Below are positions 1 through 10,500 of a DNA stretch of 52,747 nt, in pieces. The notes below the pieces were generated by a model. The model ran no database searches, was not told where the DNA came from, and was given only the letters and a program-made list of their open reading frames with translations. Made by a program: the position numbers and the translations under genes. The stretch is from the NCBI RefSeq assembly GCF_002265265.1, contig NZ_NOIF01000004.1, forward strand, positions 1 through 52,747. Direction: 5' to 3'. The first letter of the stretch is position 1. Each line of letters opens with the position of its first letter. The DNA comes from Photobacterium sanguinicancri (lineage in GTDB: Bacteria; Pseudomonadota; Gammaproteobacteria; Enterobacterales; Vibrionaceae).

Positions 1-213
1 CATGATATTCGAATTGACTGTGCCAAAGCTTAAGTAAACTTAAGTTTTGCATTGGTCACTCAGTTCATTGATGCCAAATTCATTGTTACTTAAAAAGTCA
101 CAATGAACAGTTTTGACTATTCATTTCACGAGTGCCCACACAGATTGCATGGTCAAATTGTTAAAGAACATACTGACTTCGTAGCGGGCTTAGCGCCTTG
201 CTCCGTGTCAGTG
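1..213 (-). other. pre-16S rRNA leader (rrn operon, 16S gene off window)
   Basis: Read leftwards, this is the 5' leader of an rRNA operon. The boxA antitermination sequence lies at 155-170 (TGTTCTTTAACAATTT on the minus strand), followed by the conserved stretch that reads AATCTGTGTGGGCACTCG at about 132-149, as in E. coli rrn leaders. The mature 16S 5' end is not reached, so the rRNA gene starts beyond position 1. Processing by RNase III is expected from the family but its stem partner is outside the window. The identification rests on direct similarity to known leaders. Confidence 0.9.
155..170 (-). promoter_or_regulatory. boxA antitermination element
   Basis: The minus strand reads TGTTCTTTAACAATTT, nearly identical to the boxA of enterobacterial rrn leaders (TGCTCTTTAACAATTT). 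It is the site where NusB/S10 load to build the rRNA antitermination complex. It lies about 45-60 nt downstream of the predicted start, a normal position. Confidence 0.85.
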
Positions 214-262
214 AGGTCGTATTATAGGGAGTTCCCAAAAGCTGGCAACCCTTAAATTCAAA
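213..262 (-). promoter_or_regulatory. rRNA operon P1-type promoter
   Basis: On the minus strand a -35 TTGCCA (243-248) and a perfect -10 TATAAT (221-226) are 16 bp apart, with A/T-rich sequence upstream (249-290) that fits an UP element. Transcription would start near 213-215 and run into the boxA leader. The stop codon of the last peptide-transporter gene (300) is only about 50 bp upstream of the -35. No strong terminator is visible between them, so some read-through from that operon into rrn is possible. A second promoter (P2) was not seen. Confidence 0.85.
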
Positions 263-299
263 AAAAACATCAACCGCACACTTTTTAAACAAATACCCT

Positions 300-1310
300 T
301 TAATCGGTAATTAATACCTCTATTTTGTTAATTTTACTGGGTGCAACGTCTAAAGGGTAATGACAAGCAACACTATGATTAGCTGATATATTCACTTCTA
401 TCGGTTGATTTGCTTGGCATTTATCTGTGGCATAACGACAACGGGTGTGAAAACGACAACCTTGGGGAGGATTAATCGGCGAAGGCAACTCACCTTCTAG
501 CATAATTCGAGTTTGATTACGCAATCTTGGGTTAGGGATAGGGATCGCCGACAGTAACGCTTGGGTATAAGGGTGCGAAGGCTGAGTGTACACGTTAGCA
601 GTTGGGCCAGTTTCTACAATTTTACCCAAATACATAACTGCAACACGATCCGATATATGCTTCACTACCGATAAATCATGCGCAATGAAAATAAGCGATA
701 ACTGAAGCTCCTGCTGCAAAGCCAATAGTAAATTGATAATTTGCGCTTGAACAGAAACATCCAAGGCTGATACCGATTCATCACATACCAGAAGTTTCGG
801 CTTTAATGCGATAGCACGAGCAATTCCTATTCTTTGCTTTTGGCCACCAGAAAATTCATGGGGATAACGTTCAGCGGCACTTTCAGACAAACCCACTTTC
901 ACCAGTAACTCTTTCACCCAAACTTTACGCTCACTTGCAGTGCCAATATTGTGAATAACAAATGGCTCTTCGATAATCATACCCACTGTATGACGCGCGT
1001 TGAGTGACTCGGTAGGATCTTGAAAGACAATTTGCATATCTTGCCTTAATACCCGCATGTCTTTTACTGATAACGAAGTAATATCTTTACCTTCGAAATA
1101 AATCTTTCCTGCTGTTGGTTCAAATAATTTAAGTAATGTTCGCCCTAACGTACTTTTCCCACAGCCAGACTCCCCTACTAACCCTAAAGTTTCTCCCTTA
1201 TTTAAACTAAGGCTTACCCCATCAACCGCTTTTACCGAGTAACCCTTTCGTAATAAACCGCCACCCGAATGGAAGTGCTTTTTGAGATCTTTAATCTTCA
1301 GTAATTCCAT
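300..1310 (-). CDS. peptide ABC transporter ATPase, DppF/OppF type (YejF C-terminal half equivalent)
   Basis: ATPase subunit of a peptide importer, 336 aa when started at the ATG at 1308-1310. An upstream in-frame extension only overlaps the preceding gene. Visible: Walker [10 protein letters not shown] (about residues 46-54), signature FSGGQKQR, Walker B LLVCDES, and the C-terminal oligopeptide-transporter extension with a cysteine cluster (GCRFHTRC and later CHYP). It is the last gene of the yejB-yejE-yejA-like operon and starts 2 bp after the first ATPase ends. In E. coli both ATPases are fused as YejF; here they are separate. Substrate is inferred only from the operon. Confidence 0.88.
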   Translation of the reverse strand: MELLKIKDLKKHFHSGGGLLRKGYSVKAVDGVSLSLNKGETLGLVGESGCGKSTLGRTLLKLFEPTAGKIYFEGKDITSLSVKDMRVLRQDMQIVFQDPTESLNARHTVGMIIEEPFVIHNIGTASERKVWVKELLVKVGLSESAAERYPHEFSGGQKQRIGIARAIALKPKLLVCDESVSALDVSVQAQIINLLLALQQELQLSLIFIAHDLSVVKHISDRVAVMYLGKIVETGPTANVYTQPSHPYTQALLSAIPIPNPRLRNQTRIMLEGELPSPINPPQGCRFHTRCRYATDKCQANQPIEVNISANHSVACHYPLDVAPSKINKIEVLITD

Positions 1311-1312
1311 GA

Positions 1313-2299
1313 TCAATGTACCTCTCGCCAATGGTGACAACTCACGAGATGTGTATTGCCTAGCCGCTCCCAAGATGGCTGCAGAGATTCACACTTCTTC
1401 GTCATAAACTGGCACCGCGTGCAAAAACGACAGCCTTGAGGCATCTCATCTAATTGCGGGACAGTGCCAGGGATCGTTTGCAGCGGCTGCTTATGCCCTA
1501 CATTCAGCGTAGGCATTGATTGCAGTAATCCTCGACTATAAGGATGTTTAGCTTGCTCAAACAATCTAAAAACATCACTAGCTTCAACCGCTCGCCCCGC
1601 ATACATAACAACAACGTCGTCGCAAACTTCGGCAACCACACCTAAATCGTGTGTGATGAAGATAATTGCCATCCCAGTTTCTTGTTGGATCTCACGCATC
1701 AAATCAAGAATTTGAGCTTGAACGGTCACATCTAATGCAGTGGTGGGTTCATCACAGATCAGCACATCGGGTTGGCATGCTAGTGCAATCGCGATCATCA
1801 CTCGCTGACGCATACCACCTGATAAGTTATGGGGGTACTCGTGAATACGTTGTTCTGGGGAAGGAATTCCCACTTTTTTAAACATGGATAACGCATAATC
1901 GAATCGTTGCCGTTTATTCAGTTCAGGACGATGTAGTTCTAACACTTCATTAATTTGTTTCCCTATGGTGTGTACCGGGTTAAGGGCTGTCATTGGGTCT
2001 TGGAATATCATTGAGATACGATTGCCACGCATGTGATAGAGGTCTTGTGGCGGTAATCCAAGTAAATCGGTTCCATCAAGGTAAACCTGCCCCCCCACTA
2101 CTTGTCCATAAGGGCGAGGTAAAAGCCCCATTATCGACATGGCAGTTACACTCTTGCCACAACCCGATTCTCCGACAATTCCAAGTGTCTTCCCTTTTTT
2201 CACATCGAATGTCACACCGTCTAATACCCGAACAACACCACCATCTGTCGTGAACTCAGTGACGAGATCATTCACAGATAAAATCACCGAGTCTGTCAT
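1313..2299 (-). CDS. peptide ABC transporter ATPase, DppD/OppD type (YejF N-terminal half equivalent)
   Basis: First of two ATPase subunits energising the peptide importer, 328 aa. Walker [10 protein letters not shown] (about 43-51), signature LSGGMRQR, Walker [13 protein letters not shown]-loop THDLG, and the C-terminal family extension with cysteines ([13 protein letters not shown]). The start codon directly abuts the stop of the substrate-binding protein gene (2300), with a GGAG ribosome site inside that gene's end, so translation is probably coupled. Together with the gene at 300-1310 it forms the expected heterodimer. The two-gene arrangement is Opp/Dpp-like although the permeases and binding protein are YejBEA-like. 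Confidence 0.88.
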   Translation of the reverse strand: MTDSVILSVNDLVTEFTTDGGVVRVLDGVTFDVKKGKTLGIVGESGCGKSVTAMSIMGLLPRPYGQVVGGQVYLDGTDLLGLPPQDLYHMRGNRISMIFQDPMTALNPVHTIGKQINEVLELHRPELNKRQRFDYALSMFKKVGIPSPEQRIHEYPHNLSGGMRQRVMIAIALACQPDVLICDEPTTALDVTVQAQILDLMREIQQETGMAIIFITHDLGVVAEVCDDVVVMYAGRAVEASDVFRLFEQAKHPYSRGLLQSMPTLNVGHKQPLQTIPGTVPQLDEMPQGCRFCTRCQFMTKKCESLQPSWERLGNTHLVSCHHWREVH

Positions 2300-4147
2300 C
2301 TAATTATTCTCCGAACTGGACCGCTTGTAAGTTTCATCAACAACCGTCATCGGCTCAAACTTTCGTCCTTTTTTCACTGCCGCTTTCGTTTCTTTGTATT
2401 CAACGGGATCTATCCAGAAAGTGCCATAGTCACGGAATGTACCAGTAGTGAACAAAAACTTAGTCAACTTGGTCATCGCTGGTTTCGGATACTTCAACCA
2501 ACGCCAGTAACCTTCACGAGTATAAGGCACCATATAGCCAGGGATAATGACGTTTTCCTCACTGACTAACTGTTGAATTTGGCGCGAAGTTTGTTTTTTC
2601 TTTTCAAGATCGAATTCAGAACGATACGCCATGATCAGCGCATCGAGTTCAGGCGAACTAAAATTTGTGAAGTTGTTATTCTGAACTTTATTGGCATTGT
2701 CTGAGTGGAAATACTCCCAGTATGCAGGAATTTCAGACGTACCCATTCGATGGAAAGATAACTGATGTTTTTTCTCTAATACATATTTAAACGCTGACGA
2801 ACCATCCACAAGATTAAGTGTTAGTTCTAATCCTGCTTCTTTTGCCTGCTCTTTTAAATAAGCAATTCTCGGTGTGTGCTGAGCGTAACCATACGTCACA
2901 GCAAACGTTAAACGCTCACCTTTACTATTAATACGAATGCCATCTCCGCCCACCTTATCAAAACCTGCTTTCGCAAATTTTTGGGCTGCCAATTCAGGCG
3001 CGAACTTTGGGGCTGTAATTGCACTATTGGTGTAGTCACCATGACCAACCCCAACACCATTTGGCAAACGGGTATAATCACCCCGTAGCAACTTGGTGAT
3101 CATGCCATCAAAGTCGATGGCATGCGCTAATCCTTGACGAATAATCGGGTTATCAAGCTTATCTTTGGCTGTGTTGATCCATATCCCACCCGCCCCTTCA
3201 GGCACTTGATTATAGCCCCAGAACTTATGAATATAGCCTTGCTGATAGGGCTTGGTGTTTGACTTTTCATGCCAAAGCGATGGAATAAGCAAAGCAAATG
3301 TATCGATGTTACCTTTCTCAAAATGCTTCTTCGCTATATCGTTATCACGGATTACTTTAATACTAATTTTTTCAACATTATAACGATTCTGAAAATAACG
3401 GTTGGAGTAGCCCCACCAATCTTGGCCAATATGCTTAAATGTCAGTGATTTTCCTTTTTTCACTTTATCTAAATAATAAGGTCCAGCTGATGGCTCTGCT
3501 TTGAAGTTGTATTTGCGAACAAAGTTATCATCGATACCATCATTATTTTTATCATTTTTAGTCTGATAGAAATGAGCAGGACGAGGCTGGAAGTTACTAT
3601 AGATCATCAAATCTTCACGATTACGAGGCTTAGTCGAAACAACCGCAAATGTATGATCATCGTATTTCACAACTTCTTTAATTTGCTCAGTATAATGCTG
3701 GTTATACCAAGGATCGATAATATCTTTTGAACGCATTAACGTTAACACAAACGCGAAATCATCCGATGTGATCGCCTTACCATCAGACCATGTTGCTTTC
3801 GGGTTAATCTTGAAATAAACCGTTTTATTATCATCTCCGTATGCCCACTCATCGGTAATTTCAGGGATCCATTTATTAGTAACAGGGTGACGTGTAACCG
3901 ATGATGGACGGTTATCCACCAGCCATGAACGAAAAGCACCATTAGAATCAGGGCCTATCACCCGAAATGTTTGCGGAAAACTTTGAATATAGGTTCGGAA
4001 TTTACCTCCGAACTGCGCTTCTTCGGATGCAAATAATGGTTCATTGGCATTCGATACCCACATCAAATTATCTGGTAGCTGTGCAGCTTGGACATTAAAA
4101 TGAAATGCGGTCGCTGCCGCTACAGCGGTAAAAGTTAAAAACTTCAT
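2300..4147 (-). CDS. yejA: periplasmic peptide-binding protein, family 5 (YejA-like)
   Basis: Extracellular solute-binding protein of the SBP_bac_5 family, 615 aa, close to E. coli YejA (about 604 aa). An N-terminal Sec signal peptide (hydrophobic residues 5-18, probable cleavage after NVQA near 22) sends it to the periplasm. It would deliver peptides to the YejB/YejE channel; in E. coli this system takes up microcin C and other peptides. The binding-protein core contains the typical W-S-D-G-K motif (about residue 120) found in family 5. A GGATG ribosome site precedes ATG 4147. The C-terminus is lysine-rich and polar. Exact ligand is unknown. Confidence 0.85.
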   Translation of the reverse strand: MKFLTFTAVAAATAFHFNVQAAQLPDNLMWVSNANEPLFASEEAQFGGKFRTYIQSFPQTFRVIGPDSNGAFRSWLVDNRPSSVTRHPVTNKWIPEITDEWAYGDDNKTVYFKINPKATWSDGKAITSDDFAFVLTLMRSKDIIDPWYNQHYTEQIKEVVKYDDHTFAVVSTKPRNREDLMIYSNFQPRPAHFYQTKNDKNNDGIDDNFVRKYNFKAEPSAGPYYLDKVKKGKSLTFKHIGQDWWGYSNRYFQNRYNVEKISIKVIRDNDIAKKHFEKGNIDTFALLIPSLWHEKSNTKPYQQGYIHKFWGYNQVPEGAGGIWINTAKDKLDNPIIRQGLAHAIDFDGMITKLLRGDYTRLPNGVGVGHGDYTNSAITAPKFAPELAAQKFAKAGFDKVGGDGIRINSKGERLTFAVTYGYAQHTPRIAYLKEQAKEAGLELTLNLVDGSSAFKYVLEKKHQLSFHRMGTSEIPAYWEYFHSDNANKVQNNNFTNFSSPELDALIMAYRSEFDLEKKKQTSRQIQQLVSEENVIIPGYMVPYTREGYWRWLKYPKPAMTKLTKFLFTTGTFRDYGTFWIDPVEYKETKAAVKKGRKFEPMTVVDETYKRSSSENN

Positions 4148-4204
4148 CGTTATACATCCTTGTGTTAGTGATGAACCAATTTATTGAAAAAGATCCGCTC
4201 TGAT

Positions 4205-5245
4205 CTAAATATAGCGGGTGTATTTTTTAGGGTCGAATGCTTCGCGAATCGCCTCTCCGATAAAGGTCACCATCACCAATACCAATACAATCGCAGTAAC
4301 AACTGACACCACAATCCATGGTGAATCGAGATTCGACTTGCCTTGCTGTAACAAGTCGCCCCAACTTGGCGTCGGAGGCATCAACCCTAACCCTAAATAA
4401 TCAAGTGCAGTTAATGCTGTGATATTTGCAGCAATGGTGAAGGGGGCAAGCGTTACAATCATTACCATGGTATTAGGCAAGATATGTTTAAACATAATTC
4501 GAGCAGTAGAGGCTCCCAATGCTCTCGCAGCCATCACATACTCACGGGCAGATTCTTTATAGGTCATGGTTCGCATGTACCACGTCATCCCCATCCAACC
4601 AAAGAGCACATTGATAGCGACAAATAACGAAAAAGTGGGCTGAGTGATCGAGACCAAAATCATAATGACGTATAAGAATGGCACCATGGACCAAATCTCG
4701 ATGACACGCTGGGCAACAAGATCGAACTTACCGCCCCAAAAACCCATCGCACACCCTACCGCGACGCCTATCACATAAGAAATCACCATAGTACTTAACG
4801 CAAATCCCATTGCGATACGAAAGCCATAAACCAGCCGAGCTACAATGTCGCGGCCTATGGTATCCGTTCCTAAATAGTGCTTATCGACAAAGTTCGGTTC
4901 GGTAGGTGGGAAATCACCACTAAAATCTTGCTCATACGGGTCCCATGGAATAATAGGTAATAATACCCAATTGCCTTCAGACTGTTGCTGGTATAGCGCT
5001 TGAAGCTCCCGATAATCGGTCTCTTTTTTATATCCTAAGCCAAATTCCGATCCTGCACGTACGTCACTTACGACAGGAAAATGCCATTGCCCGTTATAGC
5101 TGACGATGAGCGCTTTACTATTAATAAATAATTCAGCGACTAATGATAAAAGCAGTAATACAGATAAAATAATAAAAGAGTAATACCCTCGTTTTATTTG
5201 TTTAAATCGCAGTAGTTTTTTTCGAGTTAATGGATTAATTGTCAT
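4205..5245 (-). CDS. yejE: peptide ABC transporter permease (YejE-like)
   Basis: Inner-membrane permease, 346 aa from the ATG at 5243-5245. A TTG at 5260 would extend it, but the GGAG ribosome site 9 nt before the ATG favours the shorter form. It has one N-terminal membrane helix (about 20-42), a periplasmic segment, then five helices with the EAA loop (YVMAARALGAS...HILPN). The sequence follows E. coli YejE closely: GYYSF/GYWSL start, FGWM motif, and IGEA(V/I)R-AFDP-K end. The yejB stop lies 4 bp upstream, so the two are translationally linked. Confidence 0.88.
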   Translation of the reverse strand: MTINPLTRKKLLRFKQIKRGYYSFIILSVLLLLSLVAELFINSKALIVSYNGQWHFPVVSDVRAGSEFGLGYKKETDYRELQALYQQQSEGNWVLLPIIPWDPYEQDFSGDFPPTEPNFVDKHYLGTDTIGRDIVARLVYGFRIAMGFALSTMVISYVIGVAVGCAMGFWGGKFDLVAQRVIEIWSMVPFLYVIMILVSITQPTFSLFVAINVLFGWMGMTWYMRTMTYKESAREYVMAARALGASTARIMFKHILPNTMVMIVTLAPFTIAANITALTALDYLGLGLMPPTPSWGDLLQQGKSNLDSPWIVVSVVTAIVLVLVMVTFIGEAIREAFDPKKYTRYI

Positions 5246-5249
5246 TGAT

Positions 5250-6275
5250 TCATGCTCCAAATTTCACACGAGGATCAACCACCGCGACACACATATCAGA
5301 CAAGATATTGCCTATCATGAGTAACACGGCATTTATCGCAACAATCCCCATCACAACGGGATAATCACGTTCCATAATAGCTTCATACCCCAGTAGTCCG
5401 ACCCCATCTATATTGAAAATCACTTCAATTAGAAATGAGCCGCTCATAAAAAAGAGTAATGAATTACCAAAGTGGCTCGCAATAGGAATCAGGCTATTAC
5501 GCAAGGCGTGTTTACGAACCGCCGTTTTAAAAGGTAAACCTTTGGCAATAGCTGTTCGCACATAATCCGCAGATAGGTTTTCCATTAAGTTATTTTTCAT
5601 CGTCATTGTTAGCGTGGCAAAATCACCAATGAGATAACAAATTAGCGGTAATACCGCATGCCACATAATATCTTTAAACTGTTCCGCTATGGTTTCGTAA
5701 TCATCAAAATCATCCCCAACGAAGCCCCCCATCGGAAACCACTCTAAGTGATAGCTAAATAAGGTAATCAATAAAATACCAACCACATACCCCGGCAATG
5801 CGTAACCAACAAAAATCAGAATGGAAGAGGAGGAATCAAAAACACTGCCATGACGCATGGCTTTAAAATAACCAAGAGGGATCGATATGAAGTAGCTAAT
5901 AAAAAACGTCATACCACCATAAAAAGCAGAAACAGGGATACGCTCAGCAATCATATCCCAAACAGGTTCGTAGTAACGGGTCGACTCACCAAAATCAAGC
6001 ACAACAAGTTTGCTCAACCACTCGGTGTACGCTTCAAATACAGGCTTATCAAGACCATAAAAGGCATTCAGCTCAGCAATTTGATCATCCGAAAGCGCAT
6101 TGTTTCCGCCAACAGCCGTGCTAGTAGATTGCACATCCCCCTTGGCCTGCATACTGGCAAGTAGGCGTTCAACTGGCCCACCCGGAACAAATCGAGTGAT
6201 AGTAAATATAAGTAAGGTTACACCGATAAATGTAGGAATCACCAACATTAACCGCCGTAAAAAATATGACAACAT
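5250..6275 (-). CDS. yejB: peptide ABC transporter permease (YejB-like)
   Basis: First gene of the importer operon, 341 aa. ATG 6273-6275 is chosen because the AAGGAG ribosome site is 8 nt upstream of it and only 2 nt from an alternative GTG at 6284. The typical DppB/OppB-type N-terminus is visible: one helix, then FVPGGPVERLL. The EAA loop reads YVRTAIAKGLP...RHALRNSLIPI. The C-terminus PRVKFGA matches E. coli YejB. The periplasmic insert after the first helix (about 45-75) is longer than in OppB proteins, a Yej trait. It pairs with the downstream YejE-like subunit. Confidence 0.88.
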   Translation of the reverse strand: MLSYFLRRLMLVIPTFIGVTLLIFTITRFVPGGPVERLLASMQAKGDVQSTSTAVGGNNALSDDQIAELNAFYGLDKPVFEAYTEWLSKLVVLDFGESTRYYEPVWDMIAERIPVSAFYGGMTFFISYFISIPLGYFKAMRHGSVFDSSSSILIFVGYALPGYVVGILLITLFSYHLEWFPMGGFVGDDFDDYETIAEQFKDIMWHAVLPLICYLIGDFATLTMTMKNNLMENLSADYVRTAIAKGLPFKTAVRKHALRNSLIPIASHFGNSLLFFMSGSFLIEVIFNIDGVGLLGYEAIMERDYPVVMGIVAINAVLLMIGNILSDMCVAVVDPRVKFGA

Positions 6276-6322
6276 CGACGACACTCCTTGTCGTTATTTA
6301 TCTTTGTCGCTCTGTATTAGAA

Positions 6323-6339
6323 TTTAATACCATATTAAA
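6323..6339. repeat. inverted repeat upstream of yejB-like gene, possible operator
   Basis: TTTAATA and TATTAAA flank a CCA spacer, about 50 bp upstream of the yejB-like start. Position and symmetry suit an operator overlapping the yej promoter. The A/T-rich composition means chance symmetry cannot be excluded, and no regulator is recognised. Confidence 0.35.
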
Positions 6340-6623
6340 ATTAATAACAAGGATTATCACCCTACATCAATAAGACTAAGTAGTGGTAGCAAACTATTTC
6401 TTGGGTGATTTATCACTAACAACCTCAAATGTAATCATTTAGTACCGTGTCAAATTCAACTCAATAAACACATAAGAGCAAAATAACGCCCCTCCACATA
6501 ATTAAGTTAAATATTAAAGCCTCAGTGTAGCTAGTTGAATTTATAAACCATAATATACTACTACCCTGACACATATGACCCATAAGATTGCATTTAAGCA
6601 GCATATTCAACAAGCTCTAAAAA

Positions 6624-6653
6624 TTGACCGAGCTATATATAAAACTGTAACAA
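6624..6653 (+). promoter_or_regulatory. candidate sigma-70 promoter for the barrel/protease pair
   Basis: A -35-like TTGACC (6624-6629) is followed after 18 bp by TAACAA (6648-6653), about 40 bp before the ATG at 6690. The -35 is good and the -10 is weak, so an activator or another nearby start is possible. Nothing better was seen in the preceding 300 bp. Confidence 0.35.
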
Positions 6654-6689
6654 TATTAAAGTAAGCACCGTCAATAATATTGTTAATGG

Positions 6690-7514
6690 ATGAACATGAT
6701 GGAAATAAAAAACATAATACGGAATGGAATCCCAAAAGAGCATATATTTTATTTTTTTGTAGCAAATATTCTATTTGCTAATAGTAGCCATGCTGATATT
6801 AATAATATTGGTGGTTATTTATCATTGACGTACACATCCAATTATTTTGATACCGATGATCACCGCAGCATTAGAAATTTAAATTGGTCAGGCAATCTAA
6901 ATTACACATTTAATAATAACCACACTTTTTATCTCGACTCTGGCGGCTACCGCGTTTATGAAGATGAAACGGATACTTACTTAACGGATACCGTTATTGG
7001 CATTAAGAATAATGAGATATTTCCATGGGGAGAAACCGGCCATATTGGTTATGCAGCCCAACTAACTTTACCGACGTCGGAACTATCAGAGAAAGATGAA
7101 TTATATACGGCTTTACGACTTTCGATGCCAATCACTAATAAATGGGACAACTTTAATTACTTCTTCACGCCAAGAGTTAAAAAGAACTTTCATAAATACA
7201 AAACAGCGGGAGAGAAAAACTTAACCGAATGGGTTGCATCATTTAATACAGGGATTGGTTATAAGTGGCATGATTTTAAAGTGAACTTATCCCTTCTAGC
7301 AGGTACAGGCTGGAACTACCATGGCACTCGATATGACTGGGACTATTCAGGCGCATTAACGGGTCTTTGGCAAATAACACCACATTTTTACACCGCCCTT
7401 TCCACCTCTAATTCAGGTGTCTACTTCGATGCCGAGCGTGGCACTGTTGGCGATATAGACATATTCAATCTCAATACAGCAACATATTCAATCGCTGTTG
7501 GCTATTCATTTTAA
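6690..7514 (+). CDS. outer-membrane beta-barrel protein, unrecognised family
   Basis: A 274-aa protein I do not assign to a named family. A hydrophobic N-terminal stretch (about 20-32) ends in NSSHA, a likely signal-peptidase I site before DINN. The rest is made of alternating aromatic/polar strands (YLSLTYTSNYF, WSGNLNYTF, HTFYLDSGGYRVY and so on) and the last residue is Phe in AVGYSF, the usual signature recognised by the Bam machinery. This supports a small barrel of roughly 10-12 strands, perhaps a porin or pore. ATGs at 6690, 6696 and 6699 compete and none has a strong ribosome site. It lies 18 bp upstream of the metalloprotease lipoprotein gene and probably shares its transcript. Confidence 0.65.
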   Translation: MNMMEIKNIIRNGIPKEHIFYFFVANILFANSSHADINNIGGYLSLTYTSNYFDTDDHRSIRNLNWSGNLNYTFNNNHTFYLDSGGYRVYEDETDTYLTDTVIGIKNNEIFPWGETGHIGYAAQLTLPTSELSEKDELYTALRLSMPITNKWDNFNYFFTPRVKKNFHKYKTAGEKNLTEWVASFNTGIGYKWHDFKVNLSLLAGTGWNYHGTRYDWDYSGALTGLWQITPHFYTALSTSNSGVYFDAERGTVGDIDIFNLNTATYSIAVGYSF

Positions 7515-7532
7515 AATACAAAAGGAGTTTGT

Positions 7533-10500
7533 ATGAAACGATCACTGGTCGCATCCAGTATTATCTCTGCGTTATTTCTCGCAGGTTGTGGTGCTGATGA
7601 CCAAAGTTATGACCTTGTTGAAAGAGATCCTCAACAAGTAACTAAAAGAGATATTAAAACTGACCAAGTTTATCTTTATATGCCATCAATGGCAAAAGCA
7701 CCACGTTATGCCGTTAGCATGGCGCCATTTATGCAAGGTCAAGAAAAATTGGTTCGATTTTTCTATACTGAGGAAGGTTTAGAGGTACGCCAATTAAGCC
7801 CAGATGTCATTAGCCAAGCTCAGATAAATAATAATGATTTTGGTCGTTGGTCCGATATTGACACAAACTTAAGTCCACTACTTAAACTACCAGGTACTTA
7901 CCAAGATTACCGCTGTAAAGAAGATGCTTACGATGACTGTACAAATAAAGAAGAAGAAAACAAAGACGATGATGTAAGTTGGAAAGATAAAAAGTTTTTT
8001 ACGCCTGATTATACCAAACTTGCTGTATTAGAGCGTGATTGGGATGATTTATTTACCTATTCAACAGGGTGTTATACTGCCGTAGGACCCGCTCGACTCG
8101 CTACCGATTGGGAAGGTTATGAATTAAAAGATGGCGCACTGAATATTGAACTTGAGCAAGACTATCAAATTTCAAATAAGTGGAACTGTTTAGTTAATGC
8201 CTTATTTCAAGGCAACGACGGACTCGATTTCAATAACCTCACTTTCACGGTTTCAAACTTTTATTCATTTGTCCCTCTTGATGCAGTTCAAAGCCAAGAC
8301 TATGAACCTGTGCTTTACCCTAAAGGCGATGAAGATACTTTTGGTATGTTTGCCTCGCAAGTCTCTCGTCCCGATCACTTAGGGAACAACACTCAAGATG
8401 GTAACCGCATTCATTACATGCATCGCTTCAACCCAACGCAAGCTACCGTCAATTACCACCTGTCTGATAGTTTCAATGTTGACCCAACAACCCAGTTTTA
8501 TAAGCAAATTACCCTTGATGTCATTGAACGCATTAATCCACAACTAACCAAAGTTGGTGTACCAGCAATTACGCTGCACGAGCCTTCTGGTAAGCGATCA
8601 GGCGACTTACGCTACAACGTCATTAACTTAATTCACGAACCCCTACAAAATGGCTTGGCTGGCTATGGTCCATCAGCCGTCAATCCAGTTACTGGTGAGA
8701 TCGTCCACGCACACGTCAACCAGTATTCAGGTGTACTAGAAAGCATTGCTCATCGCTTGTGGGATCGTATCGCGATCCAATATAACCAAGGTAATGTACA
8801 ACCAATGCCAATAGAAGAAGGGGCTTTTGAATCCACTGAACCGATGACATTTTCCCATTCAGCAAGTACTGGTCAACTTGGTGAAAGCTCGGCAGATTTA
8901 CAAGGCGCAGTGATATCGAATACGTTACCACCAGCAGCACAAATGCTGGCGAGCGAACCACTTGAGAGCGCATTAAAAGCACTTAATGAACTCAATAAAA
9001 TTCCGCAAGATACGCTTACCCCCGTTGATTTAATCAAAATTAACGAACTCGAAAAGCGCCTATGGGCTGAACACAATATGTTCCCAGTTTCTAGTTTATG
9101 GTCAAGCACAACAGAGAAAATGCTGCCGACTATGATAGTGGCAGGGCAATCAATCGATTTCACCTCTGAAGAGGCATATGTCTGGGCTGATAATGAAAAA
9201 ACCCAACTTAAACGCTGGGACGATCTCACAATTGAGCAGCAAACACATGTTGGGCGTATCTTAGCTGGCATTTATTACGCGAAAACATTAGTCCATGAAA
9301 TTGGTCACAATCTTGGGCTACGCCATAACTTCCAAGGCAGTAATGATGACACCAACTTCTTCACCAAACAGCAAGCGCATAATCACGGTTTAAAATACAT
9401 TCCAGCGTATAGCTCTATCATGGATTACAACCCATCAATGATGGACGCGCTCCCTGTATTTGGCTTATACGATAAAGCCGCATTGCGTTTTGCCTATAAG
9501 CGCCAAGTTGAAATATCAACCTTCGGTGCAAAACCCGATTCATCCGCAACATCACCGGAGTACTTCAACTTAAACGCTTATGATAAAGAACTTAAAACCG
9601 CTTTCTTTGCTGAAAACTCCCACCTTGACCCACGCTTAAGCGATGGTGTTTTGAGTGCAGCCGTTAACGATGCGGTATTAGATGATAAATGGAGCGACAA
9701 AGTACCTGGTGACAAAGTGCTACGCGAATTTAAGTACTGTACCGATGGTAATGTCAGCTTAAATACCGATTGTAACCGTCATGATGAAGGACGAAACCAC
9801 AGCGAAATCAACGATTACAATTGGCAGCGTTACTACGAGCACTTCCCATTAAATACGCAGCGTAATAACCGCAAAAACTTTGATGAGTCAACACTAAGTG
9901 ATTACGCAATAGGTCGAGTCAACACCTTCATGAACTGGCGTGAAAACATTCAGATGTTCGATCGTATGTCGCAATATCTCGGCTGGAGTGATGCAGATCG
10001 CCTATTCATCGCCAAAACTGATCCTGTTTGTACTGGTCAGATGGAAATATGGCCAGTGTCTGATTTTAATTTCGATTACTTCTGTGGCATGGCGCAAGGT
10101 ATCGACGAGCTTAGAAACAACTTAGTGAATATCGTCATACAACCAGACCACCAATGTGAAGTGCAAGATACGACTGGAGAAATAAGTTATCGCACACTCA
10201 ATGATGTTATCTATCAAAGCACAGTACGTAGCCAGCTAGAACAAGGGGAAGTGCCACGTAGCTGTTTCCACCCAGCCGTTGAATCATACTTAGCCAGCCA
10301 AGGACAAACAGTCCAGGCTGAAGCTGGTAAAATGCTCAACAGCGGTAAAGCACCCAACGTGAACCCGAAGTTTAACTACGTCGGCATGTTTGACTACTAC
10401 GGCTTCTGGCCTGATAAGTTTGCTGCGATGGCTGCATTACTAGAGCGAGATGGCATTCGTCGTACCACTGACCGTACAGATAGCGCCTTGGTTGATTTAC

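Larger units (their letters stand above)
6276..6689. other. A/T-rich intergenic region between divergent operons
   Basis: This 414-bp gap separates the leftward yej-like operon from the rightward outer-membrane/protease pair. It is clearly richer in A/T than the flanking genes. It holds a perfect 7-bp inverted repeat TTTAATA-CCA-TATTAAA at 6323-6339 close to the yejB side, and one promoter candidate on the other side (6624-6653). No RNA gene, terminator or credible small coding region was seen. Confidence 0.6.

Noticed and set aside
8716..9271. Minus-strand open frames inside the metalloprotease gene
   Set aside because: They are antisense shadows of a long, well-supported coding region with a signal peptide, zinc site and ribosome site.
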